Below, one piece after another: positions 44,262 through 56,612 of a DNA stretch of 64,000 nucleotides. The notes under the pieces were generated by a model. That model had not been told where the DNA came from. It saw only the letters and a program-made list of their open reading frames with translations, and made no database searches. Origin of the DNA: Phyllostachys edulis (taxonomy: Eukaryota > Streptophyta > Magnoliopsida > Poales > Poaceae); assembly GCA_036346405.1 (NCBI GenBank), contig CM070562.1, positions 72,187,482 to 72,251,481 on the forward strand. Direction: 5' to 3'. The position numbers and the translations under genes were made by a program. Position 1 is the stretch's first letter; each line of letters starts with the position of its first letter.

Positions 44262-46984
44262 GGTCCTCTTGTTCCTCCTTAGCTTCCTTTCACCACCCCG
44301 CAGCTCATGCTTGCACCCACTGTGCTTGCTTGAGCTCAAAGCGCCCATAAGCCCCTCGGCTGCCATTATTGCACCTCGAAGCTCCTCGGTGGCAACAGGG
44401 TTCTGTGGCTTTTCTTCCACCTTTTTGTTTCCAATTGAGCCTCTCCCCTCTGTGGTCAAAACCCCTAATTTAATTGGTTTGGACATTTTCAGAGGTGGCC
44501 TAATTTGGAGTTTGGTCCCCTTCGGCCAAAAAGCTTCCCCTTCTTCCTCAAATCCGGTAAGGACCTTCTCCCTTCAATTCCTTGCTCTGGGAGAATCTCT
44601 GAGCTATATGGAATCCATCTTGATGACGCGGTCTAGTTGATTTTGCTCAGGCTGCCTCGTCCTCGTTGTCCTCTTCGGCGCCGGCAAGGTCCTACGCCTC
44701 CAGAGCCCCTTAGTCCTCCTCTGTCCCTCCGCGACCTCCAGGTAACCTCCTGGTAGTCCCTAGGAGCTGGGCACTTGCTTGAATGAACTGCTGCGGAGCT
44801 CCTTTGCTGTTTGTCGTTTGGCCGTGCTTAGCACCGCCGCCCCTCTCTGGCTAGCCGCCGCTCTGGTCCACCACCGCAGGTGTGGGTGGTGCTAGTGGGT
44901 GCGCACTGCTATTACGCACCTGTACCTGGCATCCATTCGCACTGCTGTGCCGTAGGTCGCCGGCGGTGACCATTTCTTGCCGTCAGGAGCGTTGTCGGAC
45001 CTTGGCAAAGACAAAGGTCTGCGCTGCGTCTTGCGATGTGGCTCGTGTGGCCGTCAATCTCTTAGATCTGCGGTCTCGATTTGGCGAGCGTTGTTCTTCG
45101 TTCGCTTGGGACCATCCATCGTTAGATCTGGGCCTGTGATTCGCTGGGGCTGTGCGGCTATACTGTGTTGTGTTGGTTGTGAGTCATCCATCTCACGATC
45201 AATGGTCCATAGTCGCTGCCCTCGTTCGCGCGCGTGGATTCAAACGCGCCGCGCGCGATTCAACCTGGACCGTTGGATCCAAGATCAACGGCCCACGTTT
45301 GTCGATCTCGTGCGGGCGCGTGCGCGTTCCTCCCGTGGCCTTGGACCGTTGTATCCAAGATCAACAGCCCAGGTTCGTCCACGTCGTATCATTTTTAGAA
45401 ATTCCCGGGGGAATTATTTGTAAACTGAAAAAGGTAATGAACTTTGAAAATGCATAACTATTTCATTTTAGCTCCATTTGAGTTGATTCAAATTTTGGTA
45501 GCTCTGGTTTGAACTAAAATTTAATCTAAAAATGGTTGTGAGTTTAGTTCGGCTCCAGAAAATGGATTGGTAAATTGGTTTCAAAATTAACCTTAAATGT
45601 TGCTCCAAAATTTGCAATTAACTTGTAAATTGCATAAGTATTTCTCTATAGATCCTTTTTGAGTGAATCCAACTTGGTTGGCTTCCTTTATTAGTATACT
45701 AAATGATAAAATAGGTTTTAGGCATGTCACTGTTTTCAAAATCTTGCGGGTGCATTTTAATTGTGCTCTTTTGCATGTCTTTGAAAAATCATAAAACATG
45801 CATCCTAGCTCCAAATGAGGTGAACTCAATTGTGTTATTCATCCCATGAGGTGCTTTACTTAAAATAAAAATCCCAGGTGCATCACCTCTTTGGAAAATT
45901 GTGCTAAAGAATTTAATTCGGATGAACAGTAACCGATTTGAATTTTCCAGCATTTTCCAGGCTGAGCAGATTTGTTTTGGCCATAAATTTTGCATTAAGA
46001 ATCCAAATCAATTGGTTCTTATTGCTAAATTCTTTAAAAATCATGCTCTTGCTTCTGTAAAAATTTCAGAGCATTTGGATAAAGTTTGCTGTGGAGTCTT
46101 TTTGGTTTTCTTTGTTCTTATCGGTTCTTTTCGTTTTTTCGTTAGGTGCCGACGAGTGCATTGATAACGAGAGTGTTCCCCTGCAGCAATCTGAGCATAT
46201 CCAGCAAGGCAAGTAGTTTGATCATATTTCATTAATCCCATTACTTTTAAAGTCTAATACGTTGTTTAACTTGTATGTATGCATGCTTACTTTGTGTTAA
46301 ATTATCGATTAGTTAAGCCTATAGATGCATACTCTGTAGGTAAATGTTCATTCTCTACTACTAAGCCTAGGATTATCTTGCTGTGATTTAGAGTTCGATG
46401 GATGGACTCTTATCACTTAGTAGTTTACGTTGATAATGCTTAGAAATGTTTAGATAACGGTAGAAATGGGCGATTGTCGACTTATGTCGATGACCTGATC
46501 ACACAAAAATTATTAATCCATTATGTCCAGCACTTGTGTTTTGTTACTTTGTAAAGAAACAAAAATGAAAACAAAATTGTTATTGACTTGGGCACAATGG
46601 ATGTTGGTGTGATCTGTTGGGTGTGAATGGAATGGTGCCTAAGTCCCCAAGGACCGAGTTACTTGTGTCACTAAGCCAAGCACTGTTGCGTGCTAACCAC
46701 ACGAGGGTATTGGGAATCCCTCTTGGCTAAGTACTTTGGGAGGTGTTAATTATGGGTCGCAGGTGGTTAAAACTGTTTTTATAAGGGGAAGAGCACCCGC
46801 AGTTGCTTAGGCTGGGCCGATGTCTCCTACCCTTCGGGTTGTCGCGACACTTAATTAGCATCGTTCATTGGAAATGCCTCGTAGGACTTAGCCATGCCGG
46901 CATACCAAAGGAAGTGTGCTAAATAGCTTGGCGAAAAGGCGGTCTGGCGTGTGGGTACATTGGTACACCCCTGCAGGTATAAAA

Positions 46985-46996
46985 CTATTCGAATAG
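46985..46996. repeat. 12-bp palindrome CTATTCGAATAG (B2)
   Basis: Perfect copy; the downstream hairpin starts 347 bp later. Confidence 0.9.
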
Positions 46997-47331
46997 CCTC
47001 ATCCTAGGTTATGGACATGCTTGGTAAGGTCGTGCAAGAACTAGACTAAACATTTAATTAAAACTTGTTGGGTGGTATGAATTGGGTGATTCATGCTATT
47101 GTTGTGGTGGCTATTGGGTTAGTCACTTCTAGGTTGTTCTTACTGTTGTTAGTATTATTGTATCATTGTTACTTCAATAATTAAAAATGCTTTGTCAAAA
47201 TTGCTTTCAATCTATTATATTATTGCAAAGGAAAACTTGCTTTATGCCAAAATGAGCCTAAAGCCTTCCACTTAAATAAAGCTTGCATGTAGCATATGTA
47301 TAAGTCTGTTATCCTTACACGTCAGTCTTGC

Positions 47332-47349
47332 GAGTACATTTTTGTACTC
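47332..47349 (+). repeat. U5 stem-loop GAGTACA-TTTT-TGTACTC (B2)
   Basis: Perfect 7-bp arms directly after CTTGC; same site as the 12-bp version in B0. Confidence 0.85.
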
Positions 47350-49978
47350 ATTTGCTTTGCTTAACTGTAATTGTTACAGAGGAAGAAGTTGAACCCCAAG
47401 GGTTCCACTTTTGTGAGATGTGCGGTGGTTGGGACGACTAGGTTGGTGGCATGGTTGGTTGTCTTGCGGGCTAAAGGCAAACCATATGGCCTTCTTTTGT
47501 TTATTGCCATCTTATGGCTTTTACTTCCGCTGTTGTTTATCTTTCTTAGTTGTTATTTGGCCGGTCGGCCCCTTTTGTAATAACTCTCTCTCTCTATTAT
47601 GTATGTTTTTTATTTACTCTAGTTCATGCTTTGGTTCTATGTCTTGAATGGAATTGATGCATGATTTTGTAAAGGGGTGTGTATACTGCATTTCTAGGAA
47701 GTATACATATCTCGAAGAAACGGGTTATTTTGTTTGTGATGCTAGGGTCAATGGATGACTAAGCATTACAAGCCAAATAAGCCGGGGTCCTTACATCGGC
47801 GCCGGCAAGGTCCTCCGCCGCCAGAGCTCCTCTATCCTCCTCGGTTCCTCCCTGCACTTAGGTAACCTCCCTAGTAGCCCCTAGATGCTTGGCACTCGCT
47901 TGAATGAACCGCTGCGGAGCTCTATTTCATTTTCGCGTTTAGCCGTGGGTGCCGCGCCGCCCCTCTCTGGCTAGCCGCCACTCTGGTCCACCACCACAGG
48001 TGTGGGTGGTACCAGTGGGTGCACACTGCTATTGTGCACCTGTAGCTGGCATCAGATCGCGCCGCCGTGCTTTAGGTCGCCGGCGTTTCGCCGTTGAAGC
48101 TGGCGAGCACGTTGTCGGACGCGCCGGCACAGTGTCAGCACGTGAGCGATGTGGCTCATCGTGAGCCGTCCATCTTTTAAGATCTGCGGTCCACAGTCAC
48201 GCCCCTTTCGTGCGCGGAGATTCCAAACGCGCCGCGCGCGATTCAACCTGGGCCGTTGGATCCAAGATCAATGGTCCATGTTCGTTGGTTCCGCGTGGGC
48301 GCGAGCGCGCAAGCATCCAGTCATTGGGCCGTGCGATGCAAGATCGACGGTCCACAAATTTCCACGTCGTTTCATTTTTAGCAAATTCCTGAGAGATTTA
48401 TTTGTGAACTGAAAAAGGTAATAAACTTCAAAATGGCATAACTAATTCATTTTTGCTCCATTTGAGTTGATTCAAATTTTGTTAGCTCTGGTTTGGACTC
48501 AGCTTTAATTTAAAAATTGTTGTAAGCTTAGTTCGGCTCCAGAAAATGGTTGATAAAATTGGTTTAGAAATAGGTTTTAATTGTTGCTCTAAATGTTGCA
48601 CTTAACTTGTAAATTGCATAAGGAATTCTTTATAGATCCTTTTTGAGTGAATCCAATTGTGTTGGCTTCCTCTGTTAGTGTACTAAATGGTGGAATAGAT
48701 TTTAGGCATGTCACTATTTTTAAAATCTTTGTGGGTGCATTTTATTTGTGCTCTTGTGCATGTCTTTGAAAAATCATACAAAATGCATTCTAGCTGCAAA
48801 TGAGGTGAACTGAATTGCGTTATTCATCTCATGAGGTGCTGTATTCACCATAAAAATCCCAGGTGCAACACCTCTTTGGAAAATTGTGCTAAAGAATTTA
48901 ATTCGGATGAACAGTAACCGATTTGAATTTTTTTCAGCATTTTCCAGGCTGAGAGCAGATTTGTTTTGGCCATAACTTTTGCATTAAGAATCCAAATCGA
49001 TTGGTTCTTGTTGCTAAATTCCTTAAAAATCATGCCCTTGCTTCTGTGAAAATTTCAGAGCATTTGAAGAAAGTTGGCTGTTGAGTCTTTTCGGTTTTCC
49101 TCGTTCTTATCGGTTCTTTTTTTTGCTTTTTCGTTAGGTGCCGACGAGTGCGTTGATCCCGTGAGTGATCCTCTACAGCTTAGTGAGCAATCCAGCAAGG
49201 CAAGCAGTTTGATCATGTTTAGTCCCATTACTTTCAAAGTCTAGTATATTGTTTGCAAAGTTTATGTATGCGTGCTCTATTTTGTTGTTAAATTATTGTC
49301 GATTAGTTGATCCTATAGATGCATACTCTGTAGGTAAATGTTCAATCTCTACTACTAAGCCTAGGAATATCTTGCTGTGATTTAGAGTTCGTTGGATGAG
49401 CTCTTGTCACTTAGTAGATTACGGGTTGCTATTACTTAGAAATGCTTAGATTACGGTAGAATTGGGTGGTTATCGACTTAGTCGATAACTTTGATCACAC
49501 AAAAACTATTATTCCATTATGTCCAGCACTTGTGCTTTGTTACTTTGTAAAGAAATAAAATTGAAAACAAAACTATTATTGACTTGGGCACAATGGATGT
49601 TGGTGTGATCTCATGGTGTGTGGAATGGTGCCTAAGTCCCCAAGGACCGAATTACTTGCGCCATTGATCCAAGCACTTTTGCGTGCTAACCACATGAGGG
49701 GGATATGGGACCTCTCTTGACTTAGTACTTTGGGAGGTGTTAATTATGGGTCGCTGGTGGTTAAAACTATTTTTATAAGGGGAAGAGCGCCCGCAGTTGC
49801 TTAGGCTGGGCCGGTGTATCCTACCCTTTGGGTTGTCGCGGCTCTTAATTAGCATCATTCATTGGAAATGTCTCGTAGGACTTAGCCGTGCCGGCATACC
49901 AAAGGGAGTGTGCTTAATCATGTGGCGAAAAGGCGGTCTGGCGTGTGGGTACATTGGTACACCCTTGCAGGGTTAAAT

Positions 49979-49990
49979 CTATTCGAATAG
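49979..49990. repeat. 12-bp palindrome CTATTCGAATAG (B1)
   Basis: Perfect copy; the hairpin starts 355 bp later. Confidence 0.9.
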
Positions 49991-50333
49991 CCTCGTCCTA
50001 GGTTATGGACAAGTTTGGTTATTTCCCACAAGAATTAGGCTACAACCTTTAATTAAAACTTGACATGGGTGGTATGAATGGGTAATTCATGCTATTGTTG
50101 TGGTGACTATTGGGTTAGTCACTTCCAGGTTTGTTGTTGTCATCTATCTATTGTTATTATGTTGTTGTCTCGCTGTTATTTGCAAATTAAAAATGAATTA
50201 CAAAACTGCTTTGAATCTAATTAATTATTGCAAATGAAAACTTGCTTTATGCTGAAAATAACCTACAGCCTCCACTTAAATGAGCTTGCATGTAGCATAT
50301 GTATAGGTCTGTTACCCTACATGTAAGTCTTGC

Positions 50334-50351
50334 GAGTACATTTTTGTACTC
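50334..50351 (+). repeat. U5 stem-loop GAGTACA-TTTT-TGTACTC (B1)
   Basis: Identical to the B2 hairpin. Confidence 0.85.
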
Positions 50352-50786
50352 ATTTGCTTTGCTTAATTAATTTGTTGTAGAGGAGGTTGATCCCCCAAGG
50401 TATCACTTCTGTGAGATGTGCGGTGGATTTGACAACTAGGTTGGCGGCCCGGTTGGTTGCCTTGTGGGTTAAAGGCATAGTAATTGGCTTTTGTTTATCG
50501 CCATCTTATGGCTTTTGCTTCCGCTGTTTATGTATCTCTCTTAGTTGTTATTTGGCCGGTCGGCCCCTTTTGTAATAACTCTATATTGTATGTCGTTTGT
50601 TTAATCTAGTTCATGCTTTGGTTCTATGTCTTGTATGGAATTGATGCATGATTTTGTAAAGGGGTGTGTATACTGCATTTCTGGGAAGTATACATATCTC
50701 AAAGACACGGGCTATTTTGTTTGGGATGCTAGGGTCAATGGATGACTAAGCTTTACAAGCCTATAAGCCGGGGTCCTCACAATATG

Positions 50787-51310
50787 CACCTGAGGATGTG
50801 GTCACCGATGAGTCCAAACAAGAGCGGTTCTTAGAAGGCCTCAATGATGATCTTTCAGAGCAGCTCCTCGCTCATAGCTTCCCAGATTTTTAGCAGCTTG
50901 TCAGTATGACAATACGGCAAGAGGGCAAGCACAATGAGATAGAAAACCGCAAGAAGAGGAAGGCAGCTCAGCAGTTCAGGTCAGAGGGTTTCTCCAGGCC
51001 AAAGACCTCTCAACTTCAGCCTAAGAGGCCTATGACCTCCTCCCCCTTCAGGACTCCAATGCAAGCCAAATGGCCTGGTACGTCCAGCCCTCATAAGACC
51101 TCCCCAGGAGGTCAATTTCGGTCGAAGCCACCCGCAATTGCTGCAGCGGGGTGACTTATTTTTATTGCCATGAAATTGGGCATTATGCTAGCAAATGTCC
51201 GAAGAAACTTCAAGCTACGACTTCAACGCCCAACCGATCTGGTCAAGGGTCCTCAACTCCTGGCAACCACACTAATCCAAAGCCTCCAGTGCAATATATT
51301 AAAGGGTGAG
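50787..51310 (+). pseudogene. gag: Element C gag, C-terminal part with zinc knuckle
   Basis: Right after the ATATG duplication the frame reads PEDVVTDESKQERFLEGLNDDLSEQLL, as expected for the second half of the gag domain, split by a TAG at 50891. A basic linker (NRKKRKAAQQF, RPKTSQLQPKRP) follows. At 51150-51210 a zinc knuckle is visible as TYFYCHEIGHYASKCPKK: the second Cys, His and last Cys are present but the first Cys is Tyr, so metal binding would be lost. A one-base shift near 51154 separates it from the linker frame. Confidence 0.87.
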
Positions 51311-51607
51311 TGAACCACGTCACAGCTGTGGAAGCTCAACTAGCTTCGGATGTAGTTCTTGGTACGTTTCCTGTTAATACCGTACCAGCCTCAATTCTTT
51401 TTTGATTCCATAGCTTCTCATTCATTTGTCTCTTCAAAGTTTGTGGGTAATAACGGGTTAGCTACCGCTCCTTTAATACCCCCTATGCTAATACACTCTC
51501 CGGGCTCTAAAATGAGGACTAACTCCTTGTGCCCAAATCTTTCTTTGGAAATCTTGGGAGTACTTTTCTATGCAAATGTGATAGTCCTGCACTCCTAAGG
51601 GTTAGAT
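51311..51607 (+). pseudogene. pol (PR): Element C protease active-site region
   Basis: One frame (51359-51598) gives FFDSIASHSFVSSKFV. In the family this place holds the D-S-G active-site triplet, but here it reads D-S-I, so the protease would be inactive. The rest of the fold (NGLATAPL, then an ending near LSLEILGV) is followed by a stop just before the next frame starts at 51608. Confidence 0.75.
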
Positions 51608-52696
51608 GTGATTCTTGGAATGGACTGGTTATCTAAGAACCAAGGCCGAATTGATTGTGCCAACAAGTCCATTGTGCTCACCAATGAGCAAGGGGTACAA
51701 GTTGAATTTAGCCCTGAGACCTCTCCTAGGGCAGGTCCTAGCTTAGCCTATTTAAGAGAAGTGAGATTGGAAGACCTCCCTGTGGTAAGGGAGTACCCTG
51801 ATGTGTTTCCTAGTGAATTACCTGGAATGCTTCCGGATAGAGATTTGGAATTTGTCATTAACCTAGTCCCAGGGACAGCACCTATTTCCAAGAAGCCATA
51901 TAGATTGCCTGTTAATGACCTTGTCGAGCTAAAGCAACAAATTGAAGAAATGCAAAGTAAAGGTTTTGTGAGGCCGAGTTCCTCTCCTTGGGGAGCTCCT
52001 ATGATCTTTGTGGCAAAGAAGGATGGTACACAACGCATGTGTGTGGATTATAGAGCTCTCAATGATGTTACCATCAAGAATAAGTATCCTTTGCCCAGGA
52101 TCGATGACTTATTTGACCAACTAAAAGGAGTAGCAGTCTTCTCCAAGATTGACTTACTGTCAGGTTATCACCAATTGAAGATTCGACAAGAGGACATCCC
52201 AAAAACAGCCTTCTCAACTCGGTATGGACTTTATGAGTTCACAGTTATGTCCTTTGGATTAACCAATGCTCCTGCATATTTTATGAACTTGATGAACAAA
52301 GTATTTATGGAGTACTTAGATAAGTTTGTCATTGTCTTCATAGATGACATTCTTGTACACTCTAAGTCTGAGGAAGAGCATATAGGTCACCTTCGGTTGG
52401 TCCTAGACAAGCTAAGGGACCACCAGCTTTATGCAAAATTTGAAAAGTGTGACTTTTGGTTGAGTGAAGTCACATTTTTGGGCCATGTCATGTCGGCAGC
52501 TGGAGTGGCTGTTAACCCTAGTAAAGTCCAAGATGTCCTGGATTGGAGACCACCTAAGTCAGTGTCTCAGATAAGAAGCTTTCTTGGCATGGCAGGATAT
52601 TACCGTAGGTTTATTGAAGGCTTTTCGAAGATAGCAAGACCTATCACCCGATTGCTTAAGATGGAAACGAAGTATGTTTGGACCCCCAGCATGTGA
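51608..52696 (+). pseudogene. pol (PR-RT): Element C protease C-terminus and reverse transcriptase
   Basis: A 362-codon frame begins with ILGMDWLSKNQGRIDC (end of the protease fold), then VREYPDVFPSELPG and the complete RT: KGFVRPSSSPWGAP, CVDYRALND, FSKIDLLSGYHQLKI with the first catalytic Asp, FGLTNAPAYFMNLMN and VIVFIDDILVHSK with the intact F-I-D-D pair. It ends with the connection YYRRFIEGFSKIARP. The frame is lost by an extra C in a CCCCC run near 52681, and coding continues in the frame starting 52674. The RT domain itself appears complete. Confidence 0.93.
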
Positions 52697-53330
52697 GCAC
52701 AGCTTCCAAGAGCTTAAGAGGAGATTTACCTCTGCCCCGGTACTGATTTTGCCCGACATCCAGAAGGACTTCGAGGTCTTTTGTGATGCCTCAAGGCAGT
52801 TAAAGCCTCATGAAGCCAACTACCCCACTCATGATTTGAAACTGGCAGCCGTGGTGCATGCTCTAAAAATTTGGCGTCGTTACCTTATTGGTAATCGCTG
52901 CGAGGTCTTTACAGACCATAAGAGCGTAAAGTACATCTTTACCCAAGCCGACCTTAACCTTAGACAGAGGAGATGGTTGGAGCTCATTAAAGATTATGAT
53001 CTTGGAATTCACTACCACCCAGGTAAAGCAAACGTGGTAGCTGATGCTTTGAGCCAAAAAAGCTACTACAGTACTCTATTAGTCCAAGAGAACCAGCCTA
53101 AGTTGTATGAAGAAATGAGGCACCTCAATCTAGAAATTGTGGAGCAAGGTTCTGCACATGCGCTAGAAGTGGAGCCTGTAGTCCAGAGGCAAATCAAAGA
53201 GAACCAAGCTAAGGATAAAGACCTCCAGGAGATTAGAGACAACATGGGAAGAGGCAAAGCTCCTGGATTTTCAATGGATGAGAAAGAGGTCCTTTGGTTC
53301 GGCAAAAGGTTATGTGTGCCGAACTGTTAG
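52674..53330 (+). pseudogene. pol (RNH): Element C RNase H and integrase N-terminal region
   Basis: It reads CEHSFQELKRRFTSAPVLILPDIQKDFEVFCDASRQ (split here), then LKPHEANYPTHD. About 19 residues normally found between the DASRQ motif and a second ASRQ are absent, an in-frame deletion at 52799. The catalytic Glu position after HD-L is Lys (AAA, 52839-52841). The third acidic residue (FTDHKSVKYIF) and the tail IHYHPGKANVVADALS are present. It ends at TAG 53328-53330, just before the integrase zinc finger. RNase H would be inactive. Confidence 0.9.
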
Positions 53331-53399
53331 GACATAAAGCACCTCCTACTTAAAGAAGCTCATGAGTCACATTACTCCATTCATCCAGGAAGTACTAAG

Positions 53400-54617
53400 A
53401 TGTACCAAGACCTCAAAGAGAGATATTGGTGGGTTGGCATGAAGAAAGAAATAGTAGAGTTTGTAGCACATTGTGACGTATGCCAAAGGGTTAAGGCTGA
53501 GCACCAAAGACCTGCTGGTTTGCTTCAACCTTTGCCCATTCCCGAGTGGAAATGGGAGCAAATTGGCATGGACTTCATCACTGGTTTGCCAAGGACCCAA
53601 TCGGGCTATGATTCCATTTGGGTTATTGTGGACCGTTTGACCAAAGTAGCACACTTTATTCCGGTCAAGACCACCTATTCAAGCAGTAAGTTGGCTGAAT
53701 TGTATCTAGCCCAAATTGTATGCTTACATGGTGTACCCAAGAGTATAGTGTCTGATAGAGGCTCCCAGTTCACTTCAAGATTTTGGGAAGGTCTCCATGA
53801 AGCCTCGGGGACAAGACTTAATTTCAGCACCGCTTACCACCCTCAAACTGATGGCCAAACAGAGAGAGTGAATCAAGTTCTTGAAGACATGCCTCGAGCT
53901 TGTGCTTTGGACTATGGGAAGAGTTGGGACAAGAACCTCCCCTATGCTGAGTTCTCCTACAATAATAGTTACCAAGCTAGCTTGGAAATGTCTCCCTTTG
54001 AAGCTTTGTATGGGAGACAGTGTAGAACGCCTCTCCTATGGGATCAAGTGGGTGAGCACCAATTTTATGGACCTGATGTTATCAAGGAAGCTGAAGAAAA
54101 GGTGAAGCTCATAAGAGAGTGCTTGAGAGTAGCTCAGTCCAGACAAAAGAGCTATGCCGATACTCGTCGACGGGACTTATCTTTTGAAGTTGGAGATTTT
54201 GTATATCTTAGGGTGACACCACTCAAAGGAGTTAGGAGATTTCGAAATAGAGGAAAGTTAGCACCAAGGTTTGTAGGGCCGTACAAGATATTGGCAAGAC
54301 ATGGTGAAGTGGCTTATGAGATTGAGCTGCCAACTTCTCTATCAACAATGCACAATACATTCCATGTGTCACAATTGAGGAAGTGCCTTCAAGTACCAGA
54401 AGACCACACTTTACTAGAAAGCATTGATCTCCAAGAAGACCTCACTTATGTGGAGAAGCCAATTAAAATATTGGATGTTATGGAGCGTGTCACCAGAAGC
54501 AAAGTCATCTGCACAAACAAGGTGCAATGGAGCCACCATCCAGAGAGTGAAGGCACATGGGAAAATGAAGAAGACCTTAAGACAAATTATCCATACCTCT
54601 TTGCTGGCCAAGCTTGA
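53400..54617 (+). pseudogene. pol (IN): Element C integrase with chromodomain
   Basis: A long clean frame of 405 codons. The start of the HHCC finger lies upstream (53331-53400, HESHYSIHPGS) beyond the TAG at 53328. The frame then gives the two finger cysteines (CDVCQ), the core with D (GMDFITGLPRTQ), D (VSDRGSQFTSRFW) and E (YHPQTDGQTERVNQ), the C-terminal domain (VGPYKILARHGEVAYEIELP, HNTFHVSQLRKCLQV) and a chromodomain (VKILDV-like IKILDVMERV, NKVQWSHHPESEGTWENEEDL). The three catalytic residues are intact. The domain inserts cDNA; the chromodomain favours heterochromatin. Termination is at TGA 54615-54617, followed by the polypurine tract. Confidence 0.93.
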
Positions 54618-54636
54618 ATCTCGGGGTCGAGATTCT

Positions 54637-54653
54637 CTTAAGGGGCGTAGATT
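54637..54653 (+). other. Polypurine tract of element C
   Basis: TTAAGGGGCGTAGATT ends directly at the 3' LTR start TGTAGCACC. A CG interrupts the purine run. Confidence 0.8.
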
Positions 54654-55129
54654 TGTAGCACCCCGATTTTTCTAAGCCTTTTTGAATATTTCAAAATAAA
54701 AAGAACCATTTTGTTTTGATGAGAATTCAAAGCTTAACCTGAAATTTCATAATGGATTTAAGTTGACTAACCCAAACTTCAACTAAAGTTCCTTGTTGGC
54801 TTACTGAGTTGTTGGAGTTTTGATGGTCTTCCCCTCTTCGTCCATGTCTCGTCCATCTCTGGACTGGACCTCTATAGGTCCGAATCTCCCCAAGTATTGG
54901 TACCTTCTCTAGTCCACACCACCTTTTGTGGTTCCCTTCCAAGCTTAGACCTCTCCAAGTCTAAACCTAGCCCAAGTCCTTTGGAACTCATTCTCTATCT
55001 CTTTTGAACACCACTGAGTCCCCTTGGACTTAACTCTGTTGCTTAAATCCGTGAAACCCTCTCTGGAGGTTCCTCTCGGTGCCAACCCGGTAGTACCGTC
55101 CGCACCTTACGGTGCTACCGCTTCTTAGA

Positions 55130-56385
55130 ACCTCCTCCTTGCTCATTTGGACCTCCCCGTGTCCTACTGGACCTCCCCATGTCCTCTAGGACCTCCCCTT
55201 ACCTTTATTGGACCTCCCCAGGTCCTCCAGGACCTCCTCCTTGCCTATTTGCACCTCTATCGATTGTGAGTCGTCCGATTTGCATTGGACGGTTTGATCT
55301 TGGTGAGACGTTTGGATGGTCCGAACGTCCCACCCTCTCTCAGCCCTTAGAGTCTTGCTGCACGGTCCGAACATCCCAATCATTTTGGGCGGTCCGATTG
55401 AAATCCAGCGGCCCCGACCTCCCCCCTTGTAGATCTGGACCGTTAAGACCTCCCCCTTGGAGATCTTAACCGTCCAGACCTCCCTCCTTGTAGATCTGGA
55501 CCATTAAGACTTCCCCCTTGGAGATCTTAACCGTCCAAACCTCCCTTCTTGTAGATCTGGACTGTTAAGACCTCCCCCTTGGAAATCTTAACCATCCGGA
55601 CCTCCCTCCTTGTAGATCTGGACCGTTAAGACCTCCCCCTTGGAGATCTTAACCGTCCGGACCTCCCTCCTTGTAGATCTGGACCGTTAAGACCTCCCCT
55701 TTGAAGATCTTAACCGTCCGGACCTCCCTCCTTGTAGATCTGGACCGTTAAGACCTCCCCCTTGGAGATCTTAACCGTCCAAACCTCCCTCCTTGTAGAT
55801 CTAGACCGTTAAGACCTCCCCCTTGAAGATTTTAACCATCTAGACCTCCTCCTTTGTAGATCTGGCCGTCAAGACCTCCCCTTTGGAGATCTTGACCGTC
55901 CAGACCTCCCCTTTTTGGCAGATCCGATCGTTAGGACCTCTCCTTAGAGAACCTAACCGTTCAGACCTCCCCTAGATTTGATCCCACGACTCTGACCTCC
56001 CTTGCGGGCGAGGACCTCCTCCTAGCCCCTGCGGACCTCCTCTTTTGTACTTGATCTTGACGGTTGGACCTCCCCTCTGGAGATCCAACCGTCTAGACCT
56101 CTCTTGCGATGAGGACCTCCTCCAAACTTCTGCAGACCTCCTCTTTTGCTTTTGATCTTGGCCGTTGGACCTCTCCTCCAGAGATCCAACCGTCTAGACC
56201 TCCCTTGCGGGTGAGGACCTCCTCCTGACTTCTGCAGATCTCCTCTTTTGGTTTTGATCTTGGCCGTTGGACCTCCCCTCCGAAGATCCAACCGTCTAGA
56301 CCTCCCCTGTGGGTGAGGACCTCCCCAAGTTCTCTGCAGGACCTCCTCAATGTCTTCGCAGGACCTCCTCTGCGGGTCTTGGCTG
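55130..56385 (+). repeat. GACCTCC stem-loop array in U3 of C (3' LTR)
   Basis: The same modules as 36330-37320 with several extra 61-bp units (GACCTCCCTCCTTGTAGATC alternating with GACCTCCCCCTTGGAGATC). Unit-number change between the two LTRs shows that the array expands or contracts. Confidence 0.92.
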
Positions 56386-56604
56386 TCCCCACTGGGCAGT
56401 CACACCTAGTTTCTTTTATCCTTTGACTGTGTCCTTGTGCATGGAAGTCTTCACCGCAATTAATGCATGTTGTATCACATTAATTAAATGCTCTCACTTT
56501 TGCAGTACTCATGTCGTACTCTTGTCACATTCCTTACCTACTCCCATTGTCCTCTTACCAACTCTTGAGGACCCATATCCTGGGTCATGTGCACTGGCTC
56601 TAGC

Positions 56605-56612
56605 TATATATA
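56605..56612 (+). promoter_or_regulatory. TATA box of C 3' LTR
   Basis: CTATATATAG, homologous to 37434-37441. Confidence 0.65.

Larger units (their letters stand above)
42558..47795 (+). mobile_element. Family-B solo LTR, copy B2, nested inside B1
   Basis: 5238 bp, TGTAACATCCC to GGGGTCCTTACA, flanked by an exact duplication TCGGC (42553-42557, 47796-47800). The host B1 sequence CTCTTCGG..CGCCGGCAAGG is split by it, and the uninterrupted form of that sequence is present within B2 itself at about 44670-44700, confirming the insertion site. Confidence 0.95.
40398..50781 (+). mobile_element. Family-B solo LTR, copy B1, itself split by B2
   Basis: The outer pieces are 40398-42557 and 47801-50781 (5141 bp in total). 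The LTR starts TGTAACATCCC and ends GGGGTCCTCACA, flanked by an exact duplication ATATG (40393-40397, 50782-50786). There is no internal coding, so it is solo. It lies in sense orientation within the gag of element C. Confidence 0.93.

Noticed and set aside
48149..48412. Open frames in GC-rich part of B1 with RRARFNLG-like residues
   Set aside because: Homologous B2 and B0 segments do not keep the frame; LTR sequence.
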